A stretch of 64,000 nt of DNA from CADEED01 sp035525785. Lineage in GTDB: Bacteria > Pseudomonadota > Gammaproteobacteria > Steroidobacterales > Steroidobacteraceae. Location: positions 62,001-126,000 of the forward strand of contig DATLDQ010000127.1 of assembly GCA_035525785.1 (NCBI GenBank), written 5' to 3'. Below are positions 25,229-33,399 of the stretch, piece by piece. Numbering within the stretch: the stretch's first letter is position 1; each line of letters opens with the position of its first letter. The translations under genes were made by a program, and so were the position numbers. The notes below the pieces were generated by a model. The model worked only from the letters and a program-made list of their open reading frames with translations. It ran no database searches and was not told the DNA's origin.

Positions 25229-26455
25229 CTACAGCGAGGCGATTGCTTCGTCGGCAGCGCGCACGCCGGTGTCGTGCGCGCCGTGCGCGGTGGAAAAATC
25301 TCCCCGGCTGGTTGCTTCCCCCGCGAAGAACAGCCTTTGCTCGAAGGGCCGTGCCAGCTCCGCGCGAGCCGAGGCCTTGCCGGGCAACGCGTAGCTGTAC
25401 GCACCACCGATATGATCCATCGCCGCCCAGCTGGAGGCGGCCAGCGGCTTGAGCCAGCGCCGCGCGTCGGAGCCGAACAGACCAGCGAGTTGGTCGAGTG
25501 CGAAGGCGAAGCCCGCGGCAGGACCTTCGTCCACGACCACCTCGGCGCTTTCGCCGCCCAGGAAGCTTTCGATGACGGGAAGACCCAGCGGCCGTATGTA
25601 GTAGGCGCCGGATTTCGGATCGCGCGGATCGCCGACGACCTGGGTCTCCCGCTCGAAATATCCGCCATGGATCTGCAGAAAAAGCTTCTCGTTGTGTCCC
25701 ACGGGCAGGTTCGAAGCCGCCTGCCGCCAGGGGTCGAGTGCCGCGGGTAGTTTGATGGCGTCGCCCGTGAGCACGTGCGTGGAGACCGTGAAGATGACCG
25801 CGCGCGCCTGGATGCTTCCGGCCCGCGTGCCGACGGTCACGCCTGCGGCATTCAATGCGATTGACTCGACGGGCGTTGCGAGCCGCACGCGCGTCGAATC
25901 GGGCAGCCCTGCTACGATCAGCGCGCCGTAGCCCATCGGGACGCGCCAGTTCGATTCGCTCGAAGCCTCGTCGTAGGCAATGTAGTCGGCGATGGACAGG
26001 CGTTCCAGCCGCGCGCCGCTGATGAACCCGACGATGGCGCGCAGCCACGAATTCCACGGAGCGTCCGGCTCGAGCGCGTCGGCAGCGCAATCGCTATCGG
26101 GCGGCTGATCGCTCATCCGGTGCATCCAGCGCCCGAACGTCTGCCGGGCGTCGGCCTGCTCCGCGGGCGAAAAGCCGAGATCGCGGAATTGCACGCCCCA
26201 AGCCGGCGCACTGCGATCGATGATGAGCCCGGCGCCGTTGGCGACGGCAACCCATGCGTTTCGATCCGCCGAATGCAGCCATCCGCAGCCCAGATCGAGC
26301 TGCATTCCATGGATACGTTCGGAGTGGGCGCGCCCGCCGAGGCGCGGAGTCGCCTCGAGCAGCAACGCCGAGCGCCCCGCTTGCGCGAGACGGCGTGCCG
26401 CGCCGATGCCCGCGGCACCGCCGCCTACGATGACGATGTCGACGTCAACTCTCAA
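25229..26455 (-). CDS. flavin-containing amine oxidase family protein
   Basis: A 408-aa FAD enzyme of the amine oxidase class. The TTG at 26455 starts immediately before the dinucleotide-binding motif DVDIVIVGGGAAGIGAARRL, followed by ALLLEATPRLGGRAHSE. The middle holds YGALIVAGLPDSTRVRLATP, and the C-terminal FAD signature is LFFAGEATSRGDFSTAHGAH with DTGVRAADEAI. The TTG overlaps the SDR stop by 4 bases (TTGA), and no ATG or GTG lies at a suitable place, which supports this start and translational coupling with the SDR. The substrate is unknown; oxidation of an amine or of a cyclic C-N bond would fit the family. Confidence 0.88.
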   Translation of the reverse strand: MRVDVDIVIVGGGAAGIGAARRLAQAGRSALLLEATPRLGGRAHSERIHGMQLDLGCGWLHSADRNAWVAVANGAGLIIDRSAPAWGVQFRDLGFSPAEQADARQTFGRWMHRMSDQPPDSDCAADALEPDAPWNSWLRAIVGFISGARLERLSIADYIAYDEASSESNWRVPMGYGALIVAGLPDSTRVRLATPVESIALNAAGVTVGTRAGSIQARAVIFTVSTHVLTGDAIKLPAALDPWRQAASNLPVGHNEKLFLQIHGGYFERETQVVGDPRDPKSGAYYIRPLGLPVIESFLGGESAEVVVDEGPAAGFAFALDQLAGLFGSDARRWLKPLAASSWAAMDHIGGAYSYALPGKASARAELARPFEQRLFFAGEATSRGDFSTAHGAHDTGVRAADEAIASL

Positions 26456-27327
26456 GCGAGCTCATAGCCCGTGAGTTCCGCCAGCTTCGTCAGTAGCTCG
26501 TCCTGGAAACTCGTATCCAGTGATTGGGCGGCCGGCTGGCGCGGCGAACGATGGTGCCAATACTTGCCGGTCGCCTTTGCGGCCGCGTCATCGCTGGTAG
26601 CTAGCCAGGTCTGGGTGAGGTGCCCCTGTTCGAGATCGTCGGGCGCGCCGCGCCCGCCCATCTTCGTGGGCACCCAGCCAGGGTCGACCGCGTTGCTGAA
26701 GACCTTGGGCCAGCGGCGCGCGACCGCGAACGCCAGTGCGGTGACGTAGAGCTTGCTTTCGGAGTACGCGCGGTTGGTGTCCCAGCCGCGCGACTTCCAG
26801 TCGATGTCGTCGAGATCTCCCTCGCCGCTGCGGTGCATGCCACTGCTGAGATACACCAGCCGGTCGGGACGCTCGATGAGCCCGGTGAGCAGATACGGCG
26901 CGAGCACGTTCACCGCCAGCACCTTGGCGTGGCCTTCCGGAGTGGAGCCGCGGCCCGGTTCGCGATAGACGCCGGCGTTGTGGATCACGGCGTCCATGCG
27001 CCCTATCTTGTTGACCTGCTCCGCAAGGGCGCGCGTTTGCGCCCCGCTGGACAGGTCGCCGATGGTGACGCCCGCTGCGCGAGGTGTGAGCGCCGACAGG
27101 GCGGCGGCCCGCTCCTTCGAACGCGCATGAAGCACCACGTGGTGACCTTCGCCCATGAGCGTCTCGGCGGCGGCGCGCCCCAGGCCATCGGTTGACCCCG
27201 TGATGAACACTCGCATGCGGCGATCCTTTGCTCCCGCTGTGCGAGAGAAGCTCGAGGATATCGGGAGCGCCGCCGACAGAATCAGCTGCTGAATGGCGCG
27301 GCGGCGGGACGAGGAAGGTTTGGCCAT
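26452..27327 (-). CDS. short-chain dehydrogenase/reductase
   Basis: A 291-aa NAD(P)-dependent oxidoreductase. The Rossmann motif ITGSTDGLGRAAAE follows MRVF, then IGDLSSG, the structural VIHNAG, catalytic Ser in LVYLSSGMH and the YSESK active-site pair. The long form from ATG 27327 has AAGGGAAATCC before it and an N-terminus with SSSRRRAIQQLILSAALPIS, which resembles a Tat signal. ATG 27216 would give a cytoplasmic 254-aa enzyme starting MRVFITGSTDG and also has a good site (AAAGGA, 7 bases upstream). It is first in a coupled pair with the amine oxidase, and a 14-bp palindrome lies upstream. Confidence 0.85.
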   Translation of the reverse strand: MAKPSSSRRRAIQQLILSAALPISSSFSRTAGAKDRRMRVFITGSTDGLGRAAAETLMGEGHHVVLHARSKERAAALSALTPRAAGVTIGDLSSGAQTRALAEQVNKIGRMDAVIHNAGVYREPGRGSTPEGHAKVLAVNVLAPYLLTGLIERPDRLVYLSSGMHRSGEGDLDDIDWKSRGWDTNRAYSESKLYVTALAFAVARRWPKVFSNAVDPGWVPTKMGGRGAPDDLEQGHLTQTWLATSDDAAAKATGKYWHHRSPRQPAAQSLDTSFQDELLTKLAELTGYELA

Positions 27328-27351
27328 TGGATTTCCCTTGTGTGCGCCAGC

Positions 27352-27365
27352 CTGTCTCGAGACAG
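27352..27365. promoter_or_regulatory. 14-bp perfect palindrome upstream of the SDR gene
   Basis: CTGTCTCGAGACAG lies 24 bases upstream of the SDR start codon (27327). The outer part recurs as GACAGA (27361-27366) facing TCTGTC (27389-27394). Such perfect TGTCT/AGACA dyads are typical of TetR-class operators; no TetR gene lies nearby. Confidence 0.45.
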
Positions 27366-27426
27366 ATTCGGCGCGCCAGGAATTTCAGTCTGTCGGCCGC
27401 GGGCGCAAGTTCCCGTGATTGGCGCC

Positions 27427-27894
27427 TCACAACTCCTGGCCGGGTAGCTTGCTCGCCTGCTTCACCCACGAGGAGAACTGCCGCGCATCGGGTGAATCTT
27501 TTTCGCGAATGTCGAGGTAGCGGACCGATTTCTGTTTCGATGCCCCAGGAGGCATGGGGTCGAGCTCGGCGCCGCGGAAGAAGGCCACCTTCACGTATTT
27601 GGCGTAGCAGTGCAGGCTGAGGAACCAGTCCTCACGGCCGGCTGCCCCGTACAGGGGCGAGTTGTATTTCACCGCCTTGCGCAGTCCCGGCACCGCGCGC
27701 GTGACGGCGGCATCCACCCACCGCGCGATTTCCTGCCGCCAGTCGGGGACTGCGGCGATGTAGGTCTCGACCGGCTCGGCGCCGTATCCCTTGGCGATTT
27801 GCGGATTGCCGCCGGACAGCAGTCTCGGATTGACGGGGGCGCGGGGCTTGCTCGCGGGCTTCGTGCGCGTACGCGGGTTCTTCTTGCGGGGCAT
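27427..27894 (-). CDS. DUF1801 family protein
   Basis: A 155-aa protein with the DUF1801 fold (YdhG/YjbR-like). A basic, Pro-rich N-terminus (MPRKKNPRTRTKPASKPRAP) is followed by PVETYIAAVPDWRQEIARWV, RAVPGLRKAVKYNSPLYGA and VKVAFFRGAELDPMPPG, with SVRYLDIREKDSPD near the end. ATG 27894 is the only sensible start. The family has no firmly known activity; some members are metal- or iron-related. Same strand as the SDR gene to its left, but with about 100 bases between them. Confidence 0.85.
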   Translation of the reverse strand: MPRKKNPRTRTKPASKPRAPVNPRLLSGGNPQIAKGYGAEPVETYIAAVPDWRQEIARWVDAAVTRAVPGLRKAVKYNSPLYGAAGREDWFLSLHCYAKYVKVAFFRGAELDPMPPGASKQKSVRYLDIREKDSPDARQFSSWVKQASKLPGQEL

Positions 27895-27983
27895 GGCGCT
27901 CGGTAGTTAGGTGGCGGCGGTGCAAGGCGGACACATGGGCGCAGTATCCCGCGCGGTCGTCGAATCTGCTACCTTCCGGCCCC

Positions 27984-28496
27984 ATGGCACCCGGCGCCCA
28001 GCATCTCATCCCGATCCTCGTTCTCGCGCCGTTGATCGCCTGGCGCATGTACAGCCGCGTCCGGCGCAACATCGGACGGCAGCATCTCGGGAAGTGGCGG
28101 CCCTGGATCACGCTGACGATTTTCCCCGTGATCGCCATCCTGATCACCGTGGGTGCGTTGGCGCATCCCGCGCGGCTCGCGGCGATGCTGGGCGGAATGG
28201 TCGCGGGCGTCGTGCTCGGCTTGTTCGGCACGCGACACACGAAATTCGAGAACACACCCGAGGGGATCTTCTACACGCCGCATGCCCACATCGGCATTGC
28301 CGTTTCCGCGCTGTTCATCGGGCGCGTGGTGTGGAGGATGTTCCAGCTCTATTCGATGGACGCGAACGTGCAGCCGAATCCCAACGATTTCGCGAACAGC
28401 CCGGCCACGCTGTCGATCTTCGGGCTGCTGGCCGGCTACTACGTGACGTACGCCATCGGGCTGATCCGCTACAAGCTGGGCGTCGAACGTAGTTAG
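27984..28496 (+). CDS. membrane protein of unknown function
   Basis: A 170-aa protein with about four to five hydrophobic segments (LIPILVLAPLIAW near residue 8, ITLTIFPVIAILITVGALAH near 43, LAAMLGGMVAGVVLGLFG near 65, HIGIAVSALFIGRVVW near 102 and LSIFGLLAGYYVTYAIGLI near 144). RMYSRVRRNIGRQHLGKWRP after the first helix is strongly basic and probably cytoplasmic. A CcdC-like resemblance is possible but weak; I do not assign a function. It diverges from the DUF1801 gene and converges with the FecR-domain gene. Confidence 0.75.
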   Translation: MAPGAQHLIPILVLAPLIAWRMYSRVRRNIGRQHLGKWRPWITLTIFPVIAILITVGALAHPARLAAMLGGMVAGVVLGLFGTRHTKFENTPEGIFYTPHAHIGIAVSALFIGRVVWRMFQLYSMDANVQPNPNDFANSPATLSIFGLLAGYYVTYAIGLIRYKLGVERS

Positions 28497-28553
28497 CCGC
28501 GGGCGACGGACTGCGGCGCGCCGAGCCACATTCGCTGCGCAGGAAATGTCGCG

Positions 28554-29684
28554 CTACTTGTCGCGGCCCGAATTCCGTCCATGCCCTCTGCCGGGGTTGC
28601 TCGAGTCATCATGGTCATCGTCGTTGCCGTGACCGTTGTTGCCGTCGTCCGTGCCGAGATCGACGTCGTTACCCTGGTCGTTACCGAGATCTGGCCCTGC
28701 GCCCGGATCGGATCCGGGGCTCGGATCCGAACCTGGGCCGGAACCCGTGTCGACAGGTGGAATCGGCGCGCCCGGTGTCTCGACGGGAATGTCTCCCGGA
28801 CCCGCATCCGGTGGCGTAACCGCGTCGCCAGGCGTGCCGGTACCCATATCGGGTTGAGACGTGTCGGTCGGTATCTCCGGTGTGCTTGTTCCTGGCTCGG
28901 GTACGGAGGGAGTCGCGGGCACGGAGGTATTGTTCGACAGCGCCAGATCCGCGGCGACCAGGCTCGAGCTCACATCATTCTCCGCAGCGGGATGCGCTTC
29001 CCGCTCGCTGGCTATGGCGAGCTGGCTCTCGGCCGTGTGGACGCGTGACGAAGGCTTAGGCACCGCGCCCGAAGGCTTGCTGCTCATCTTGAGCACGCTC
29101 GTCGAGTTGTCGCCACGCTTTCGCGACACGACCTCGCCAGCGTTCAGGTCGACTGCTCCACCGCCCTGAACATCGACTATCTCCAGCCGACCCTCGAAGA
29201 GGGAAAAGGTGGAAGTCCCTTCGAGCACGGTCACGTTGAACTGCGTTCCCTTCACCACACCAACCAGAACCGGCGTTTCGACGCGTAGCTTGCGACCGTC
29301 GCGCTTGCCGATGTCATAGAAGGCATTGCCCCGCGGTTGCACGATGCGATCGATCGCACCGCCATGCTTCTCCGACGCCGGGAAGTTGAGCTCGGTGTCA
29401 GGGCCGACGCGGATGCTGGTGGCGCCCTGCTTGAGCTCGACCGAGCCGTCCTTGCCCGTGTGGACGACAGCGGGCAGCGTGAGTACAGCGCCACCCTTGA
29501 GCGCACGTTGGGCGCCATTGAGTGTGAAGGTCACATCGCCCTTGATATTCGCGACGATGATGTCCCCGATATCGAGCGCGTGAGCGATTGGCGTCGCAAT
29601 CCACAAGATGGCCGCGAGCGACAGTGAGAGCAGCAAGCTCACGAAGCGATGCGCTCGTGGAGCGCGAGCATCATGAAAGTTCAT
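28554..29684 (-). CDS. secreted FecR-domain protein with low-complexity acidic tail
   Basis: A 376-aa exported protein. The N-terminus has a long signal sequence (HRFVSLLLSLSLAAILWIAT... ending AHA). Residues 40-190 form a FecR domain: GDIIVANIKGDVTFTLNG, LPAVVHTGKDGSVELKQGAT, SIRVGPDTELNFP, TPVLVGVVKGTQFNVTVLEG and FEGRLEIVDVQGGGAVDLNA. From about residue 255 the sequence is Pro/Gly/Asp-rich, ending in an Asp/Asn/Gly/His stretch such as DDGNNGHGNDDDHDD and then GRGHGRNSGRDK. No FecI sigma factor or TonB receptor is beside it, so it is not a classical iron-sensing FecR and may be a cell-envelope or extracellular protein. Downstream of gyrB on the same strand, 184 bases away. Confidence 0.82.
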   Translation of the reverse strand: MNFHDARAPRAHRFVSLLLSLSLAAILWIATPIAHALDIGDIIVANIKGDVTFTLNGAQRALKGGAVLTLPAVVHTGKDGSVELKQGATSIRVGPDTELNFPASEKHGGAIDRIVQPRGNAFYDIGKRDGRKLRVETPVLVGVVKGTQFNVTVLEGTSTFSLFEGRLEIVDVQGGGAVDLNAGEVVSRKRGDNSTSVLKMSSKPSGAVPKPSSRVHTAESQLAIASEREAHPAAENDVSSSLVAADLALSNNTSVPATPSVPEPGTSTPEIPTDTSQPDMGTGTPGDAVTPPDAGPGDIPVETPGAPIPPVDTGSGPGSDPSPGSDPGAGPDLGNDQGNDVDLGTDDGNNGHGNDDDHDDSSNPGRGHGRNSGRDK

Positions 29685-29814
29685 CCCCTACCCTCGAATA
29701 TCCAGTTCGAGCGAAGGTACCCATGCAGCGGCGTGTCCGCCGTGCGGGATTTCTCAATGATGCGTTGCGTCGCCAGTCGGCATTGGCCGCTGTAGGTGTG
29801 CGCCTATATTTACG

Positions 29815-29833
29815 ATATGGCGAATCGCCATAT
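29815..29833. promoter_or_regulatory. perfect 9-bp inverted repeat upstream of the FecR-domain gene
   Basis: ATATGGCGA (29815-29823), one A, then TCGCCATAT (29825-29833). It lies in the gap between the gyrB stop (29868) and the FecR-domain start (29684), about 130 bases upstream of that start. It could be an operator or a small gyrB 3' hairpin; there is no T run. Confidence 0.45.
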
Positions 29834-29867
29834 GTCGAAGAGCGCCTCTGGAGCAGCGCCTAACTTT

Positions 29868-32282
29868 TCAGACGTCGAGGTTGGCGACCGACAGCGCGTT
29901 CTTCTCGATGAACTCGCGGCGCGGTTCTACCTGGTCGCCCATGAGCGTAGTAAAGATTTCATCGGACGCGAGGATGTCTTCGATGCGCACCTGCATGAGC
30001 CGGCGGGTTTGCGGGTTCAGGGTGGTCTCGCGCAGCTGGTCGGGGTTCATCTCGCCCAGGCCCTTGTATCGCTGGATGGTCTGACCCTTTCGGGCCTGCT
30101 CCAACAGCCAGGTCATTGCCTGCTTGAACGTACTGATTTCTTCGCGGGCTTCGCCGCGCGTGACATACGCGCCGTCACCGATCATGCCGGCCAGCGTCTT
30201 GCCCAGATCGACAATCCGCAGGTATTCGGCCGACTCGAAGAACTCCTTCGGCAGCCGCTTTTCTGTGACAGAACCGTGCTCAGTCTTGCAGACTGTAACA
30301 TTAGCGGGATGATTGCCCGCCGAGCGGTAGTCCACCCGATAGCTTCGAGGGCTATCCGAGAGCCCGTTCAGATGCAGCGTGAGATCGCGCGTCCAGTCGC
30401 CCATCCAGTCGGCGCGATCGAATTCGGCGGCGGTGACGGTGGGCATATAGATCAGCTGCTCTAGCAGGCGCTCGTCGTATCGGCGCGCCCATCGCCTAAT
30501 GATTGCCTGCACTTCCATGTACCGACGCGCAAGCGTCTCGAGACCAGGCCCGGCGAGCGGCGGCGCCGCGCTATTGATGTGCAGACCTGCGTCATCGAGC
30601 GCGGAGGCCAACAGCAGCGCATTCAGCGCGCTGTCGTCCTTCACGTAGATCTCGGTCTTGCCGCGCTTCACCTTGTAGAGCGGCGGTTGGGCGATGTAGA
30701 TGTGGCCGTTCTTGATGAGGTCAGGAATCTGCCGATAGAAGAACGTCAGCAGCAATGTGCGGATGTGCGAGCCGTCGACGTCCGCGTCGGTCATGATGAT
30801 GATGCGGTGGTAGCGCAGCTTCGCGATATCGAAGTCGTCCTTGCCGATGCCGCAGCCAAGCGCCGTGATCAACGTGCCGACTTCGGCCGACGACAGCATC
30901 TTGTCGAAGCGCGCCCGCTCGACGTTCAAGATCTTGCCCTTGAGCGGAAGAATCGCCTGCGTCTTGCGATCACGGCCTTGCTTTGCGGAGCCGCCGGCCG
31001 AGTCACCCTCGACGATGAAAATTTCGCAAAGTGCGGGATCCTTCTCCTGGCAGTCGGCAAGTTTTCCCGGCAGACCCGCGATGTCGAGCGCGCCCTTGCG
31101 GCGGGTCATCTCGCGCGCCTTGCGTGCGGCCTCGCGAGCGCGAGCGGCTTCGATGATCTTGCCGACGATGGCCTTCGCTTCCTGCGGATGCTCGAGCAGG
31201 AACTCGGCGAGCTTCTGGCCCACAGTTGTTTCGACCACGCCCTTCACTTCGGACGAAACTAGTTTGTCCTTGGTCTGCGATGAGAACTTGGGATCGGGCA
31301 GCTTGACCGAGAGAATGGCCGTGAGACCTTCGCGGGAGTCGTCACCCGTGGTCGGGATCTTCTCCTTCTTGGTCGCCATCTCTTTTTCGATGTAATCGTT
31401 CAGCGTGCGCGTGAGCGCTGCGCGGAAGCCCGCCAAGTGGGTGCCGCCATCCTTCTGCGGGATGTTGTTCGTGTAGCAAAACATCGATTCGGTGTACGAA
31501 TCGTTCCATTGCAGGGCAACTTCGACGCCTATTGATCCTTCCTGGGAACGAAACCAGCAGACGTTGGGGTGGATACCCACCTTCGAGCGGTTCAGGTGCT
31601 TTACGAATTCCTGAAGTCCGCCCTCATGCTGGAAAACATCGCACTTGGCTTCGCGCTCATCGTTGAGCTCGATGCGCACGCCGGAATTGAGGAACGACAG
31701 TTCACGCAGGCGTTTGGCGAGGATCTCGTAGTCGAAGGTGATGTTGGTGAAGATGGTCGGGCTGGCTTTGAAGCGCACCACGGTGCCCTTCTCGGTCGTA
31801 TCCCCGGTAATGGCCAACGGTGCCACCGGATCGCCAAGGCGGAATTCCATCTGGTGCCGTTTGCCATCCCGATTGACGGTTAGCCACAGGTTATCCGACA
31901 AGGCGTTCACAACCGATACGCCGACGCCGTGCAGACCGCCGGAGACCTTGTACGAACTGTCGTCAAACTTTCCGCCAGCATGCAGCACGGTCATGATGAC
32001 CTCGGCTGCAGAGCGCCCTTCCTCGGGATGGATGTCGGTGGGAATGCCGCGGCCGTTATCCGAAACCGTCACCGATTCATCAGCGTGAATGGTTACGACG
32101 ATCCTGTCGCAATGGCCGGCCAGCGCCTCGTCGATAGCGTTGTCGACGACCTCGAAAACCATGTGATGCAGACCAGTGCCGTCATCGGTATCCCCGATGT
32201 ACATACCGGGTCTTTTTCGCACTGCATCAAGACCCTTCAAGACCTTGATTTTGCTTGAGTCGTAGACGTCGTCGTTGGCCAT
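29868..32282 (-). CDS. gyrB: DNA gyrase subunit B
   Basis: An 804-aa ATPase subunit that, with GyrA, puts negative supercoils into DNA. ATG 32282 begins MANDDVYDSSKIKVLKGLDA, then the GHKL ATP-binding domain with VRKRPGMYIGDTDDGTGLHH, EVVDNAIDEALAGH, SDNGRGIPTDIH and SGGLHGVGVSVVNALSD. The TOPRIM domain begins at EGDSAGGSAKQGRDRKTQAI (residue 425) and includes IIIMTDADVDGSHIRTLLLT; the C-terminal region has YKGLGEMNPDQLRETTLNP. Length and order of domains are those of gammaproteobacterial GyrB, with the insert between TOPRIM and the tail. Last of the dnaA-dnaN-recF-gyrB series, 26 bases after recF. Confidence 0.98.
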   Translation of the reverse strand: MANDDVYDSSKIKVLKGLDAVRKRPGMYIGDTDDGTGLHHMVFEVVDNAIDEALAGHCDRIVVTIHADESVTVSDNGRGIPTDIHPEEGRSAAEVIMTVLHAGGKFDDSSYKVSGGLHGVGVSVVNALSDNLWLTVNRDGKRHQMEFRLGDPVAPLAITGDTTEKGTVVRFKASPTIFTNITFDYEILAKRLRELSFLNSGVRIELNDEREAKCDVFQHEGGLQEFVKHLNRSKVGIHPNVCWFRSQEGSIGVEVALQWNDSYTESMFCYTNNIPQKDGGTHLAGFRAALTRTLNDYIEKEMATKKEKIPTTGDDSREGLTAILSVKLPDPKFSSQTKDKLVSSEVKGVVETTVGQKLAEFLLEHPQEAKAIVGKIIEAARAREAARKAREMTRRKGALDIAGLPGKLADCQEKDPALCEIFIVEGDSAGGSAKQGRDRKTQAILPLKGKILNVERARFDKMLSSAEVGTLITALGCGIGKDDFDIAKLRYHRIIIMTDADVDGSHIRTLLLTFFYRQIPDLIKNGHIYIAQPPLYKVKRGKTEIYVKDDSALNALLLASALDDAGLHINSAAPPLAGPGLETLARRYMEVQAIIRRWARRYDERLLEQLIYMPTVTAAEFDRADWMGDWTRDLTLHLNGLSDSPRSYRVDYRSAGNHPANVTVCKTEHGSVTEKRLPKEFFESAEYLRIVDLGKTLAGMIGDGAYVTRGEAREEISTFKQAMTWLLEQARKGQTIQRYKGLGEMNPDQLRETTLNPQTRRLMQVRIEDILASDEIFTTLMGDQVEPRREFIEKNALSVANLDV

Positions 32283-32308
32283 GACTGACTCGAGAGAACG
32301 GGCGCGAA

Positions 32309-33364
32309 TTATAGCCGGATTACACGCCCTTGTTCCACGTGAAACATGGTCTTAGGTGCTTGAAATAGCGTGATTTCCGGACTCAGCGAGGTGGCAATCA
32401 TCTGGCATTCCAGCGCTGCCAATTCTTCGAACAAAAGCGCGAGATTTGCTGAGTCCAGCTCAGCTGCGGGGTCATCCAGCAGAAGAACGGCCTGAGTACC
32501 AAGCTCCGCTTTCAGCAGCTGCAGCTGGGAGACAATCATCGCTACCGCGATCAGCTTTTGCTGACCACGTGACGCCGTTTCGCGCGCACTTCTCCCCTTC
32601 AGTCTGAGAGGGATATCCGCGCGATGAGGACCGGAGGTACTCGTGCCCCGCTCTCTATCCCGGTCGACACTGAGGCGCAGCGCTTCCGCAAGATCGTGGT
32701 CTTGTCCCCAGCCGGCGTAAAAACCCAGCCCCACATCCAGGCCGGCGAAACGCCCGAACAGCTTCTGCAGATACGGCTCCAGCCGCTCGATTGCCGCCCC
32801 CCGGGCGAGCGTCATTGCTTGGCCATGTTCAATCAGCGCCGCGTCCCAAAGGCCGATGTCGGCGCCCTTTACTTTCAGAGCAGCATTCCGTTGTTTGAGC
32901 GCGCGCTGATAGCGGCTCCAATGGATTCCGAAGGTTGGTTCCACGTGGAACACCAACCAGTCGAGCCACCGCCGGCGTCGCTCCGGGCCATGATCGATGA
33001 GCTTGTGAATCTCGGGATCGATCGACTGAACCGGCAGCACTGAGGAAAGCGCGAGCAGCGATTCCGCATTGCCGCCATTGATGCGAGCACGTGTCCCCTC
33101 ACGTGTGACCTCAACTCCGGCAGTCTGGGGAAGCGACGCATCGGTCCGTCCGAATACGACCAGGCTGTGCTTGCCGTGCCGGATGAGCTTGTCGCTGCTC
33201 CGCGTGCGAAAGGATCGGCCTCGTCCCAGCAAGAAGATGGCCTCGAGCACCGAAGTTTTGCCGGCGCCGTTGGCGCCAGAGATCAGATTGAGCTCGGGAG
33301 AAAACTCCAAGCCCGCGCTTTCGATGCAGCGCAGATTCTCGATGCGGAGCTCAGCTAGAGCCAT
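32309..33364 (-). CDS. recF: DNA replication and repair protein RecF
   Basis: A 351-aa SMC-like ATPase that loads RecA at gaps together with RecO and RecR. ATG 33364 begins MALAELRIENLRCIESAGLE, then Walker A GANGAGKTSVLEAIF and GRGRSFRTRS. The C-terminal ABC signature region is TASRGQQKLIAVAMIVSQ with Walker B AVLLLDDPAAELDSANL. The open frame reaches 33463, overlapping dnaN, but the extension is not part of the RecF fold. It lies between dnaN and gyrB in the conserved origin order. Confidence 0.97.
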   Translation of the reverse strand: MALAELRIENLRCIESAGLEFSPELNLISGANGAGKTSVLEAIFLLGRGRSFRTRSSDKLIRHGKHSLVVFGRTDASLPQTAGVEVTREGTRARINGGNAESLLALSSVLPVQSIDPEIHKLIDHGPERRRRWLDWLVFHVEPTFGIHWSRYQRALKQRNAALKVKGADIGLWDAALIEHGQAMTLARGAAIERLEPYLQKLFGRFAGLDVGLGFYAGWGQDHDLAEALRLSVDRDRERGTSTSGPHRADIPLRLKGRSARETASRGQQKLIAVAMIVSQLQLLKAELGTQAVLLLDDPAAELDSANLALLFEELAALECQMIATSLSPEITLFQAPKTMFHVEQGRVIRL

Positions 33365-33399
33365 GCAAATGCGCCGGTGGGGCCACCGGTACCAGCGGC

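Noticed and set aside
24690..26090. 466-codon minus frame across the ankyrin and amine oxidase genes
   Set aside because: Arg-rich, no motif, and it crosses two genes that are clearly read in other frames.
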